Shown here: piece by piece, positions 26,496 through 35,063 of the stretch
Numbering within the stretch: the stretch's first letter is position 1
Layout of the letters: every line of letters starts with the position of its first letter
Source of the DNA: Cytophagaceae bacterium
GTDB lineage: Bacteria; Bacteroidota; Bacteroidia; Cytophagales; JAIYAX01
Assembly (NCBI GenBank): GCA_027488815.1
Contig: JAIYAX010000007.1
Span: 83,737-147,736, forward strand
DNA: 64,000 nucleotides
Reading direction: 5' to 3'
Notes under the pieces: model-generated
The model's input: only the letters and a program-made list of their open reading frames with translations
What the model was told of the DNA's origin: nothing
The model's database searches: none
Program-made: the position numbers and the translations under genes

Positions 26496-27425
26496 TTAAT
26501 TCAGTTTTGGATTACCTCTCAACCATTCCGCAGCCGTCATTTTTCTTTTTCCTTCCGGCTGTAAGCTGAGTATTTCCAACCATCCGTCCCCAGTAGAGGC
26601 AGCCAGCTTTCCTTTCTCAAATTCAAGCCAGGTACTGGCAGGTGCCTTTTGATTCAAGGACAGAAGGGAAGATTGAAAAAGCTTAAACACTTTGCCCTCA
26701 CGTAAGCAATAAGCTGCCGGTATTGGAGATAATCCCCTGATTTGGTTGTGGATTTGGACAGAGGACTTACCCCAGTCAATCAGGCAATGCTCTTTGAATA
26801 GTTTGGGCGCAAGGGGCAAATTTGCCTGCATTTGTTGCGGACTGATTTGCCAGTGTTCTTGCTCGATGGCTTCAACCGTTCTGACAACCAAATCAGCTCC
26901 TTTCTTCATTAATCGTTCGTAAAGGCTTCCCAGATTATCCTCCGGAAAAATTGGTTCTTTTTCCTGAAAGAAAAGGTCTCCCGTGTCAATTTCGTGCTTG
27001 AGAAAAAAGGTAGTAAGGCCGGTTTCGTTTTCACCGTTCATAAGGGCCCAGTTGATCGGTGCTGCACCCCGGTACTTGGGCAACAGGGAGGCATGCAGAT
27101 TAAACGTGCCCAATCTAGGCATCTTCCAAACAGCTTCAGGCAGCATCCTAAAGGCGACCACAATACCTAAATCGGCTTTAAAAGCAGCCAAGTCATTTAG
27201 AAATCCCTGATCCTTGAGGTTTTGAGGTTGAAGCAAAGGGATTTGGTGATGAAGGGCACACTCTTTCACAGGGCTGCCCTGAATTAGTTGTCCCCTGCCT
27301 GTGGGCTTGTCAGGTGCGGTAATGACCACAACCACCTGTTTTCCGGCTTTCAGCAAAGCTTCCAGCGTTGCCACAGCAAACTCAGGTGTTCCCATAAAGA
27401 CGATTTTCAAGGGTTCAACTGCCAT
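26496..27425 (-). CDS. fmt: Methionyl-tRNA formyltransferase
   Basis: A 309-residue enzyme that formylates initiator Met-tRNA using 10-formyl-tetrahydrofolate. Visible motifs: MGTPEFAVATLEALL at the N terminus, the catalytic NLHASLLPKYRGAAPINWAL with Asn and His, and HEIDTGDLFF with the catalytic Asp. The C-terminal OB-type tRNA-binding domain is complete. It starts at the base following the namZ stop and is followed after 4 bp by folA. Confidence 0.96.
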   Translation of the reverse strand: MAVEPLKIVFMGTPEFAVATLEALLKAGKQVVVVITAPDKPTGRGQLIQGSPVKECALHHQIPLLQPQNLKDQGFLNDLAAFKADLGIVVAFRMLPEAVWKMPRLGTFNLHASLLPKYRGAAPINWALMNGENETGLTTFFLKHEIDTGDLFFQEKEPIFPEDNLGSLYERLMKKGADLVVRTVEAIEQEHWQISPQQMQANLPLAPKLFKEHCLIDWGKSSVQIHNQIRGLSPIPAAYCLREGKVFKLFQSSLLSLNQKAPASTWLEFEKGKLAASTGDGWLEILSLQPEGKRKMTAAEWLRGNPKLN

Positions 27426-28613
27426 TCAACGAGGGTAAATAAGGTACCTTTTCTGTTTTTCTTTAAAAGCGGCAAGATCCTTTTGCCAGGTGTTATAAAT
27501 TTCCGTTTCCGTTAGGCCCATCTTTATTCCCTTCGACAATTGATCGGTACCTGCCAGTCGATTAAAAAAGGAATTGAAAAACCTGGATGGGTCGGGGTAG
27601 TTGGCATACGCCAAGAGTAGGGCTTGCAGGTCAACGCCTTTTGCAGGAGGGCTTGTAAACCGAACCCCACGGCATTTTTGCCCAACAAAAGGTGGCTTAG
27701 GTGCTGAGGGCATGGACACAGGCATCAAACGAATGGGCACTGCCCCTTCCAGTTTTTCCCAGGCTTGGAAAACGCCTTCGTAGGCCAAAGAATCCGGCAG
27801 CAACAGCACTTCAAAAGGGTAGGGGGTTCCCCGGCCCATACTCACCGGAGTTCCTTCAAAAAGGCATAAGGAAGGGTACCAGAGGATGGATCTATCTGTT
27901 TTGAGGTTGGGGGATGGAGCAACAGGTAGTGAATACTGATCCCTGCCAGTGTAATTTTTCATGCTGATGACCTTAAGCTGAGGTGCAGTGCTGATGCCCA
28001 GCCAGCCTTCCTGAACGATCATTTGCGAAAGTTCACCAAAGGTCATCCCATGCAGAATTGGGATAGGGTGCATGCCCACAAAAGAGGTAAAGGCAGAGTC
28101 AAGCACAGGGCCATCAACAAGGCCGATCATGGGATTAGGGCGGTCAAGCACCCAGATGGGAATTTGCTTGAGGCCGGCGGCTTTGAGTGCAAAATGAAGT
28201 GTAGATAAATAGGTGTAAAATCGGGCACCAACATCCTGCATGTCAAATAAAATCAAATCAATATCCTTCAAGGCCTGCGTGTCCAGGGATTTGTTTTGAC
28301 CATAAAGGGAAATGATGGGGATGCCTGTGGCTGTGTCAATGCTATTGCCTACTTTTTCACCTGCTCCTGCTTGTCCGTAAAGCCCGTGCTCTGGAGAAAA
28401 AATAAGTTTGACCAATACACCTCTTTTTTGAAGGTACAAAGGCAGGAGAGTATCTGAAACTCGGGAAGTATGGTTGATCACCAGGGCAATCTTTCGGTTT
28501 TTTAGCACTCCCAAGTGCTCCTCCAGTTGCTCTGCCCCTGTGAGGATAGCTGCTTCCGGCCTGGTGCACAGGCAGAAGGCAAAAGCAAAAAGAAACCAAA
28601 ACAAAATGCGCAT
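27426..28613 (-). CDS. namZ: NamZ-type exo-beta-N-acetylmuramidase (DUF1343)
   Basis: A 395-residue exported protein with a signal sequence MRILFWFLFAFAFCLC and the DUF1343 core: RKIALVINHTSRVSD, FSPEHGLYGQAGAGE, IDLILFDMQDVGARFYTYLST and WVLDRPNPM. Characterised members remove terminal MurNAc from peptidoglycan fragments, a muropeptide-recycling step. The ATG at 28613 begins a clean signal peptide; the frame could also start at 28628. It leads the operon with fmt and folA. Confidence 0.88.
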   Translation of the reverse strand: MRILFWFLFAFAFCLCTRPEAAILTGAEQLEEHLGVLKNRKIALVINHTSRVSDTLLPLYLQKRGVLVKLIFSPEHGLYGQAGAGEKVGNSIDTATGIPIISLYGQNKSLDTQALKDIDLILFDMQDVGARFYTYLSTLHFALKAAGLKQIPIWVLDRPNPMIGLVDGPVLDSAFTSFVGMHPIPILHGMTFGELSQMIVQEGWLGISTAPQLKVISMKNYTGRDQYSLPVAPSPNLKTDRSILWYPSLCLFEGTPVSMGRGTPYPFEVLLLPDSLAYEGVFQAWEKLEGAVPIRLMPVSMPSAPKPPFVGQKCRGVRFTSPPAKGVDLQALLLAYANYPDPSRFFNSFFNRLAGTDQLSKGIKMGLTETEIYNTWQKDLAAFKEKQKRYLIYPR

Positions 28614-28628
28614 GCAGTCCTTAAGCAA

Positions 28629-28646
28629 TATCTTTGGTCAAAATTA
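28629..28646. promoter_or_regulatory. Back-to-back -7 boxes for namZ and the FtsX-like permease
   Basis: Plus strand TATCTTTG at 28629-28636 and minus strand TAATTTTG at 28646-28639, both matching TAnnTTTG. Predicted starts near 28643 (rightward) and 28632 (leftward) give short leaders to the TTG at 28656 and the ATG at 28613. Neither has a clear -33 TTG. Confidence 0.45.
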
Positions 28647-28655
28647 CATTCCTCT

Positions 28656-29882
28656 TTGGATTTAAGCCGATTTATTGCCGCCAGACTTCGTTCCCAGAGT
28701 CAGAAGGGCTTTTCCGCAGCCGTTTACCGGGTGGCCGTTTGGAGCGTGGGGATAGGACTTGGCATGATGGTGTTGTCGGTCTGCGTACTCGATGGCTTTA
28801 AGCAGAACATCAAGCTCAAGCTCTTTTCACTAAGTGCACATATGGTGGTCACCCGATATGACAGGAACAATTCCTTTGATGACCTGCCGATCACCCGAAA
28901 CAATGAACTGTTCAAAGGAAGGAAGGGCATTTCCAATCTCCAGTCAATGGAACCCTTTGCCAGAAAAAGTGCTTTGCTTAAATCCAGTGAAGAAATCACT
29001 GGGGTCTTGTTTAAAGGGATCGATCTTGGCAGCAGTTCTTCCAAACGATTGCAGCCTTATCTGAAAACAGGTGTTATGCCCGGCATTCGCAGCCAGGATA
29101 GCCTACCCTCTCTGGATGTTTTGCTTTCTGAGTTTATCGCTTCCAAGCTGAATGCCAACGAAGGTGATAGCATCTTGTTGTTTTTTGTGCAAGACCCTCC
29201 TCGTATCCGAAAGGTTTGTGTCAAAGGCATTTACCAAACAAATCTTGAAGAAATAGATGAGGTGCTGATCATCGGGGACCTCAGGCTGGTGCAACAGGTG
29301 AATGGCTGGAATTCAGGTCAGATCGGAGGCTATGAATTGATCCTGAACGATTTTAATCAACTTGACGAGACAGCGCAGGAAGTCTTTGATCTGATGGATT
29401 ATAACCTGCAGATCGAGAAAGTGACTGACTTGTACATTCAGCTATTTGACTGGCTGCTGCTGTTGAATAACAATGTGATTATTTTCATAGTGCTTATCAC
29501 CACTGTTGCGGTTTTCAATGTAGGTTCTTCCTTGCTGGTGATGGTCATGGAACGGACCCACATGATCGGAACGCTCAAAAGTATGGGGGCCAATGACAAG
29601 CAGATCGGGAAGATTTTTTACTGGAACGGTTTACGGATTTTATTGATCGGAATGCTCTTTGGAAATCTCGTATCGCTTTCACTCTGTGCCATTCAGAAGC
29701 AATTCAGCATCATTCCTCTGGACATTGAAAACTACTACATGGCCACCGTGCCGATCAGCTATGACTGGGTATCCATTGCGGCTTTGAATGTGCTCATGGC
29801 ATTAGTGATCATTTTGGTGCTTTTAGTTCCTACCTATTTCGTTGCCAAGATAAAGCCTATACTAGCCATACGCTTCAACTAA
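28656..29882 (+). CDS. LolC/LolE-type ABC transporter permease
   Basis: A 408-residue FtsX-like permease with one N-terminal membrane helix (YRVAVWSVGIGLGMMVLSVC), a large periplasmic domain, and three C-terminal helices including the MERTHMIGTLKSMGANDKQI coupling segment. Such proteins pull lipoproteins from the inner membrane for LolA, or act in related exports. The start is the TTG at 28656, giving MDLSRFIAARLRSQSQKG, as usual for the family; a longer frame to 28515 would overlap namZ extensively and precede the predicted promoter. The ATPase partner is not adjacent. Confidence 0.87.
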   Translation: MDLSRFIAARLRSQSQKGFSAAVYRVAVWSVGIGLGMMVLSVCVLDGFKQNIKLKLFSLSAHMVVTRYDRNNSFDDLPITRNNELFKGRKGISNLQSMEPFARKSALLKSSEEITGVLFKGIDLGSSSSKRLQPYLKTGVMPGIRSQDSLPSLDVLLSEFIASKLNANEGDSILLFFVQDPPRIRKVCVKGIYQTNLEEIDEVLIIGDLRLVQQVNGWNSGQIGGYELILNDFNQLDETAQEVFDLMDYNLQIEKVTDLYIQLFDWLLLLNNNVIIFIVLITTVAVFNVGSSLLVMVMERTHMIGTLKSMGANDKQIGKIFYWNGLRILLIGMLFGNLVSLSLCAIQKQFSIIPLDIENYYMATVPISYDWVSIAALNVLMALVIILVLLVPTYFVAKIKPILAIRFN

Positions 29883-30259
29883 AAAGCGTACTCAATCAGT
29901 CCAAAATGTCTGATGCTTATGATCAGGCTAATCTGATGGGCTAATTGAACCAGACCCATCCAGGCCAAAAACAACTGCTTATTGTCACGCCTGTATAATT
30001 TTAACGAGAGATGATAGCTGCTCAAGAGGATAATGAAATAACGTGTTCCGTTTAAACAAGCAAACAATATTCCCTCTTTCAAGTCAAAAACAAGCAGACA
30101 GGCCAAGCCAAGAACCAAAGCGTATCCCAACGAACGTAAAAACAATCCCCCAAAAGACTTTCGTGAATGCAATTTGGCCTGATAACCAGGCCAAACATAC
30201 TCTGCTAGCATATGGGCTGATAAAAGAAGTATAAGTATAGAAGGCTGAAAATAGGTCAA
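29879..30259 (-). CDS. Small polytopic membrane protein, DUF3307-like
   Basis: A 126-residue protein with about four membrane helices. The N-terminal LLLSAHMLAEYVWPGYQAKL recalls the H-hydrophobic-x-A-D/E pattern of DUF3307 proteins, of unknown function. It is convergent with the permease gene (4-bp overlap at the stops). Hydrophobicity and the coupled stop support a real gene, but the family assignment is tentative. Confidence 0.6.
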   Translation of the reverse strand: MTYFQPSILILLLSAHMLAEYVWPGYQAKLHSRKSFGGLFLRSLGYALVLGLACLLVFDLKEGILFACLNGTRYFIILLSSYHLSLKLYRRDNKQLFLAWMGLVQLAHQISLIISIRHFGLIEYAF

Positions 30260-30423
30260 GACCGGGTTGGTTAAGTCAATCGTTTACTTTAAATCCTGAA
30301 TGTGAACTTGAAATGAAAAATAAATCCTTACCGATTATATAAAACCAAAGCACATTACTCATTTAATTTTCTATTTTGCAACTGTTAAGACCAAATTTAA
30401 AATTCTCTGATTAAAGAAGCTCT

Positions 30424-31974
30424 ATGCCTCAATACAGTGAATTGTCCGAAAGATACGAGAGGAGGAAGTTTTTAATTACTTTCTTGGTCGCAGCCTTTAC
30501 ACTGACCGGTGTCGTAATAGAAGGTTTTAACATGTATTATGAATACAGTAAGTCCGGTTTTTGGGCTCAGATTTTCCTTTTTGCCATATCTCTTTATTCC
30601 GTAGTTACCATTTTGATTGACAGTAAAACTAAGGAAACGGCATTCCTCATCCTGTCGTATGCGATGTTCTTGAATATACTATTCATCTGGCTGATAGGAG
30701 ATGTTTTCAATGGTGAAACGGATGATTTCAAATCGCAATTGATCCAAAGGGATGCTTTTTTCCTGCTCATGTTTTGTTTTTTGAGTAGCATCTTTTTAAG
30801 CCGAAAACATTTTATCGCTCAGGCTATCCTGCTCATTTTATTTATCAGCTCTCAAGTTCTGTTAAGTACAAGTGAGTTTTTTCAAAAGTCGGGGCTGCTG
30901 ATCATTGTCACCTTGCTGGGCGCACTGATCATGATGTACTACTTCAGCAACATCATTTCAGAATTGCTGGAAGGGTTTAGAAACTCCGTGCGTATGAGTT
31001 CTGAGGTGATGCAAATGGAGCAAAAAAAGAAATCTGTTCTGATCAGATACAATCAGTCAGTTCTTCAGTTGTCCAGAGAAGATGTGCTTTACCAGCGTGG
31101 TATTGATTATGTTTTTCAAACGGTTTCAGAACAGGCACAAAAAGAAATGGGGCTCAGCATGGTCAGCATATGGCTGATCAATGAAGACCGCTCCGGTATG
31201 AACCGGCATTTCGTATTGGATGAAGGAAAAGCGGATAAAGATTTATTGAATTTAAGCAAATCAGGACATGAAGCCTATTTTGATGCCCTGGAGTCGGAAA
31301 GCGTTATCGTTGCCTCCGATGCCCGCAAGCACCCTTACACCAGCGTTTTCACAGAAGACTATTTTAAAGCCTTTGATATCTATTCATTACTGGATAGTCC
31401 CATCATGATCGATGGCCAATTGATTGGAGTGATTTGTTGTGAGCAAAAGTATCAGGTTCGGGAGTGGACGGAGGAAGACATTCTGTACGTTCGTATTCTG
31501 TCAGAGTTTTGTGCTATCGGGTTTAAAAATGAGCAAATCAAAAGCCTGCTCGAAGCCTTGGGTCAAAAGCGAAAAGAGCTTGAAGTGAAGAACATGGAAA
31601 TTTTGGCCATCAATGAGGATTTACAAAGTTTAAACGACCACCTCAGTGCCAACAATGGCTCATTGGAAGCGATGGTAAAAATGCGTACCAAGGTGCTGGA
31701 GCAGCAAAATGAGCAACTGATGGAATATGCCTTCATCAATTCACATCTGTTGAGAGCTCCACTTGCCCGAATCATGGGCCTGTCCAATCTCATCATCCGG
31801 GATGTGGTTTACTCTGAGCAAGACAAACAATTGATCATGGCCCTTCAGCAAAGTTCGAATGAACTGGATGCTATCATTAAGAGGATCAGCGAAGTGCTTT
31901 ACGATGGGCACTCTTTCAGCAGGGAAGATATTCAGGGTATCATCGACCGCAACCTCAATAAGCAAAAGGTTTAA
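30424..31974 (+). CDS. Membrane GAF-domain sensor with DHp-like helix but no ATPase domain
   Basis: A 516-residue protein: about six N-terminal membrane helices (residues 15-180), a GAF domain (about 215-375, MVSIWLINEDRSG, GVICCEQKYQVREW), a coiled coil (380-425), and a histidine-kinase dimerisation-like helix pair with H441 in FINSHLLRAPLARIMG. Only 75 residues follow H441 and no N, G1 or G2 boxes are present there or in the next 100 bp, so it cannot bind ATP as a kinase. It may be phosphorylated by a partner kinase or act as a dimeric scaffold. No response regulator gene is nearby. Confidence 0.82.
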   Translation: MPQYSELSERYERRKFLITFLVAAFTLTGVVIEGFNMYYEYSKSGFWAQIFLFAISLYSVVTILIDSKTKETAFLILSYAMFLNILFIWLIGDVFNGETDDFKSQLIQRDAFFLLMFCFLSSIFLSRKHFIAQAILLILFISSQVLLSTSEFFQKSGLLIIVTLLGALIMMYYFSNIISELLEGFRNSVRMSSEVMQMEQKKKSVLIRYNQSVLQLSREDVLYQRGIDYVFQTVSEQAQKEMGLSMVSIWLINEDRSGMNRHFVLDEGKADKDLLNLSKSGHEAYFDALESESVIVASDARKHPYTSVFTEDYFKAFDIYSLLDSPIMIDGQLIGVICCEQKYQVREWTEEDILYVRILSEFCAIGFKNEQIKSLLEALGQKRKELEVKNMEILAINEDLQSLNDHLSANNGSLEAMVKMRTKVLEQQNEQLMEYAFINSHLLRAPLARIMGLSNLIIRDVVYSEQDKQLIMALQQSSNELDAIIKRISEVLYDGHSFSREDIQGIIDRNLNKQKV

Positions 31975-32070
31975 TTAGATCCATCAGCCTAATAAGCTAT
32001 TTACGCTGGTTTTACGGTTTGCTAATGTGTTATCATAAGACATTTGGCCGTAATTAAGGGTTCAGAGTTT

Positions 32071-32602
32071 TGTCCCTAACGGGACAAAGTGTTCACTCTT
32101 GATCAGGTTTTACCGATATTGAAGCCCTAGCGGGCTCTTAAAAACTAAATTCTAAATAGAATTATCAATGCTCCTGCCCGAGCATTTTGATTGATTCCTT
32201 GTGCCTTTAGGCACAGCATAACGTTTAGAAAGAGAATATAGCAGTTTGGTATTGTCCTGTAGGGATAAAATGTACGCACTTGATCCGGTTTTACCGGTGT
32301 TGAAGCCCTACCGGTCTTTTCAAAACTAAATTCTAAATGGAATTATCAATGCTCCTGCCTGAGCATTTTGATTAATAGAATGTGCCTTTAGGCACAGCAT
32401 ATCGTTTAGAAAGAGAATGTAGCAGTTTGGTTTTGTCCGTAGGGACAAAATGTACGCTCTTGATCCGGTTTTACCGATGTTGAAGCCCTAGATAGCTTTT
32501 TAACACTGTAGCCCGATATTTATAAATGATTGCATGTGCCTTTAGGCACAGCATATCGTTTAGAAAGAGAATGTAGCAGTTTGGTCTTGTCCCGTAGGGA
32601 CA
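32071..32602. repeat. Three-copy tandem array of ~181-bp hairpin-rich units
   Basis: Units begin at TGTCC boxes at 32071, 32253, 32434 and a terminal one at 32588, with periods of 182, 181 and 154 bp. Each full unit holds four small palindromes: TGTCCC/GGGACA, AGCCC/GGGCT, AATGCTC/GAGCATT and GTGCC/GGCAC. The third unit has lost the AATGCTC hairpin. The array lies between the ends of two convergent genes. The flanking 31975-32070 and 32603-32685 show nothing else. Confidence 0.9.
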
Positions 32603-32685
32603 AAATAGTACATGATTTGCCTTTTTCTGATGAATTATACCTTCTTTATACCTACCTCCTCGCCGGGATAGATGAACAAAAATGC

Positions 32686-33426
32686 TTAGGCAACTGCGGG
32701 CTGGTACCTTCTGAACAAGGAGTCAATCTTCATTTGCAATACCCCAAGCATTGCCTCCCTGAAAATCCCCTTGGTCATTTTGGACTGACCTCTGGTGCGG
32801 TCTGTAAAGATGATGGGTACCTCTGCCAGTTTAAAGCCATGTCTCCAGGCCAGAAATTTCATCTCAATCTGAAAGGCGTACCCTATAAAACGGATTTTCT
32901 CCAGATCAATTGTTTTTAACACACTGCTTCTGTAGCATTTGAAGCCTGCTGTCGTATCGCTGATGGGCATGCCTGTGATGAAGCGTACATAATGACTGGC
33001 AAAGTAAGACATCAGCACCCGGCTCATAGGCCAGTTGACCACATTTACTCCATTCACATATCTGGAGCCGATCACCAGGTCGGCTGGCGCATTTTTGGCC
33101 GTGAAATAGAGTTTGTTGAGATCTTCAGGATTGTGCGAGAAATCGGCGTCCATCTCAAAGATAAAGTCATAGCTATTGGCCAATGCCCATCTGAACCCAG
33201 CGATGTAAGCCGTGCCAAGCCCCAGTTTGCCCGCTCGCTCGATCAGATGTAATCGCTGGGGCATCTCTGCCTGCAATTGCTTCACGATCGCTGCTGTGCC
33301 ATCAGGTGAACCATCATCAATGATCAGGACTTCAAAAAAATGATTGAGTGACCACACAGCTCGTATGATCGCCTCAATGTTTTCCTTCTCATTGTAGGTA
33401 GGTATGATGACCAGGCATTTATCCAT
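32686..33426 (-). CDS. DPM1-type polyprenol-phosphate mannosyltransferase (GT2)
   Basis: A 246-residue GT-A fold glycosyltransferase starting MDKCLVIIPTYNEKENI, with the nucleotide-binding IIDDGSPDGT and the metal-binding FEMDADFSHNP. It lacks C-terminal membrane helices, as in soluble Dpm1-like enzymes, and transfers a sugar from GDP or UDP to a polyprenyl phosphate on the cytosolic membrane face. The ATG at 33426 is preferred over one 8 codons upstream. Sugar specificity cannot be read from sequence. Confidence 0.9.
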   Translation of the reverse strand: MDKCLVIIPTYNEKENIEAIIRAVWSLNHFFEVLIIDDGSPDGTAAIVKQLQAEMPQRLHLIERAGKLGLGTAYIAGFRWALANSYDFIFEMDADFSHNPEDLNKLYFTAKNAPADLVIGSRYVNGVNVVNWPMSRVLMSYFASHYVRFITGMPISDTTAGFKCYRSSVLKTIDLEKIRFIGYAFQIEMKFLAWRHGFKLAEVPIIFTDRTRGQSKMTKGIFREAMLGVLQMKIDSLFRRYQPAVA

Positions 33427-33515
33427 AAGCAAACTCAATTCAGCCTTCAAATAAGTGATTAAAGACCTTTATCACAAGTCCTGAAATGAGCAAACGAATA
33501 CGACCAGGGAAAATG

Positions 33516-34916
33516 CTACACATAGCCCAGTATTTTCATCATCGAGTCGGCATCTTGCATAGGGGCGAACTCTTTGTGTTCGATCTCACCGTCATCATTA
33601 AGCGTAATGATCACATGCCGGGGGGCAGGAACCAGGCAGTGCTGTATGCCTCCATATCCTCCCACACTTTGCTGGTAGGCACCTGTATGAAACATTCCGA
33701 TGTACAAGGGCTCTTTTTTCTTTTCGATCTTGGGCAGGAAAATCTCCGAGTTATTAGCCTCTGAGTTGTAATAATCCATGCTATCGCAGGTGAGGCCACC
33801 GAGGTTTACCCGCATGTACTCATGGTTCCAGTGGTTCACTGCCAGTGTGATAAATTTCTGCTTTAGGCCTAAAATATCGGGAAGGGTTGTCAGAAAAGAG
33901 CTGTCCACCATGTACCATAGCTCCTTATCGTTTTGCAGCTTCTGATCCAGAATGGAAAAAAGCATTGCACCGCTTTCTCCTACCGTGAAACTACCAAATT
34001 CGGTGAAAATATCCGGCTCGGGCACATTGTATTCCTTGCAGATGCTTTGAATGTTCTCAATGATCTGCTCGGTCATGTATTTGTAGTCGTACTCAAACGT
34101 AAGGGAGGTCTTGATTGGAAAACCACCGCCGATATCCACGGTATCCAGATCCTTACAGATTTGCCTCAGTTCGCCATACAAGTGCAAAAACTCAGTAAAC
34201 TCTGACCAATAATAACTCGTGTCTTTGATACCGGAGTTGATAAAAAAATGGAGTAACTTAAACTTGAACTTAGGGTTATCCGCCAGCCTTTGCTTGTAAA
34301 AGGGTACCACATCGCTGGGTCTTACCCCTAGCCGGGAGGTGTAAAACTCAAATTTTGGCTCCTCATCTGCCGCCAAACGGATACCGATCTGCAGCTGTTG
34401 ATCTGCACCCAGTGCTTCATCATACACATCCAGTTCCTTCAGGTTATCGAGAATAGGCACAATATTGCTAAAGCCCATTTTGTAGAGGTCGATAATCCCC
34501 TGGGTATATTCCTTCACTTTGAACCCATTGCACAGGATGTACATGGACTGATCCAGAAGACCTTTGCCATACAAATACTTGATGATGTTAAGATCATAAG
34601 CAGATGAGGTCTCGATGTAGATTTCGTTCTTCAGTGCTTCCTCCAGGATAAAGCTGAAGTGCGAGGATTTGGTGCAATAGCAATAGGTGTAGTTGCCCTC
34701 GTAATCGTATTTCTTCATCGCATTTCTGAACAGCCTCTTCGATTTCTGGATCTGAAAGCTGATCTTGGGCAGATAGGTCAACCGCAAGGGAGTACCATAT
34801 TGCCGGATAATGGGCATGATCGGCACATCGTTGAATAAAAGCTCGTTCTTGAAAACTTTGAATTCTAACGTGGGGAAATCATAGGTTTGGTGTATGAGGT
34901 CTGAGTACCTGTCCAT
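33516..34916 (-). CDS. speA: Biosynthetic arginine decarboxylase, Bacteroidota type
   Basis: A 466-residue PLP enzyme of the alanine-racemase fold. The PLP lysine is K83 in YCYCTKSSHFSF; SLDIGGG-like DTVDIGGGFPIKTS and the TEFGSFTVGESGAML segment follow, and GGLTCDSMDYY supplies the catalytic cysteine region. It converts arginine to agmatine, the first step to putrescine and spermidine. It is shorter than E. coli SpeA (about 660 residues), as in other Bacteroidota. The ATG at 34916 (MDRYSDLIHQTYDFPT) is chosen over 34982. It is divergent from arginase. Confidence 0.95.
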   Translation of the reverse strand: MDRYSDLIHQTYDFPTLEFKVFKNELLFNDVPIMPIIRQYGTPLRLTYLPKISFQIQKSKRLFRNAMKKYDYEGNYTYCYCTKSSHFSFILEEALKNEIYIETSSAYDLNIIKYLYGKGLLDQSMYILCNGFKVKEYTQGIIDLYKMGFSNIVPILDNLKELDVYDEALGADQQLQIGIRLAADEEPKFEFYTSRLGVRPSDVVPFYKQRLADNPKFKFKLLHFFINSGIKDTSYYWSEFTEFLHLYGELRQICKDLDTVDIGGGFPIKTSLTFEYDYKYMTEQIIENIQSICKEYNVPEPDIFTEFGSFTVGESGAMLFSILDQKLQNDKELWYMVDSSFLTTLPDILGLKQKFITLAVNHWNHEYMRVNLGGLTCDSMDYYNSEANNSEIFLPKIEKKKEPLYIGMFHTGAYQQSVGGYGGIQHCLVPAPRHVIITLNDDGEIEHKEFAPMQDADSMMKILGYV

Positions 34917-35063
34917 GTGCCTGGGGAGACTGTTTTTTGGGGCTTGAGACGCAAAAATCCTATAAAAATGCCATCTTTGCAACGTAATACCAGCCTTCTA
35001 TGATAATTAGGGGTGAGTGAGGAGTGGCCATGTGCCCTAAGTGCTGTTTTACACCATTCGATT

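Noticed and set aside
32071..32602. CRISPR array
   Set aside because: Units are ~181 bp and similar along their whole length, with internal palindromes; no short repeats with unique spacers and no cas genes.
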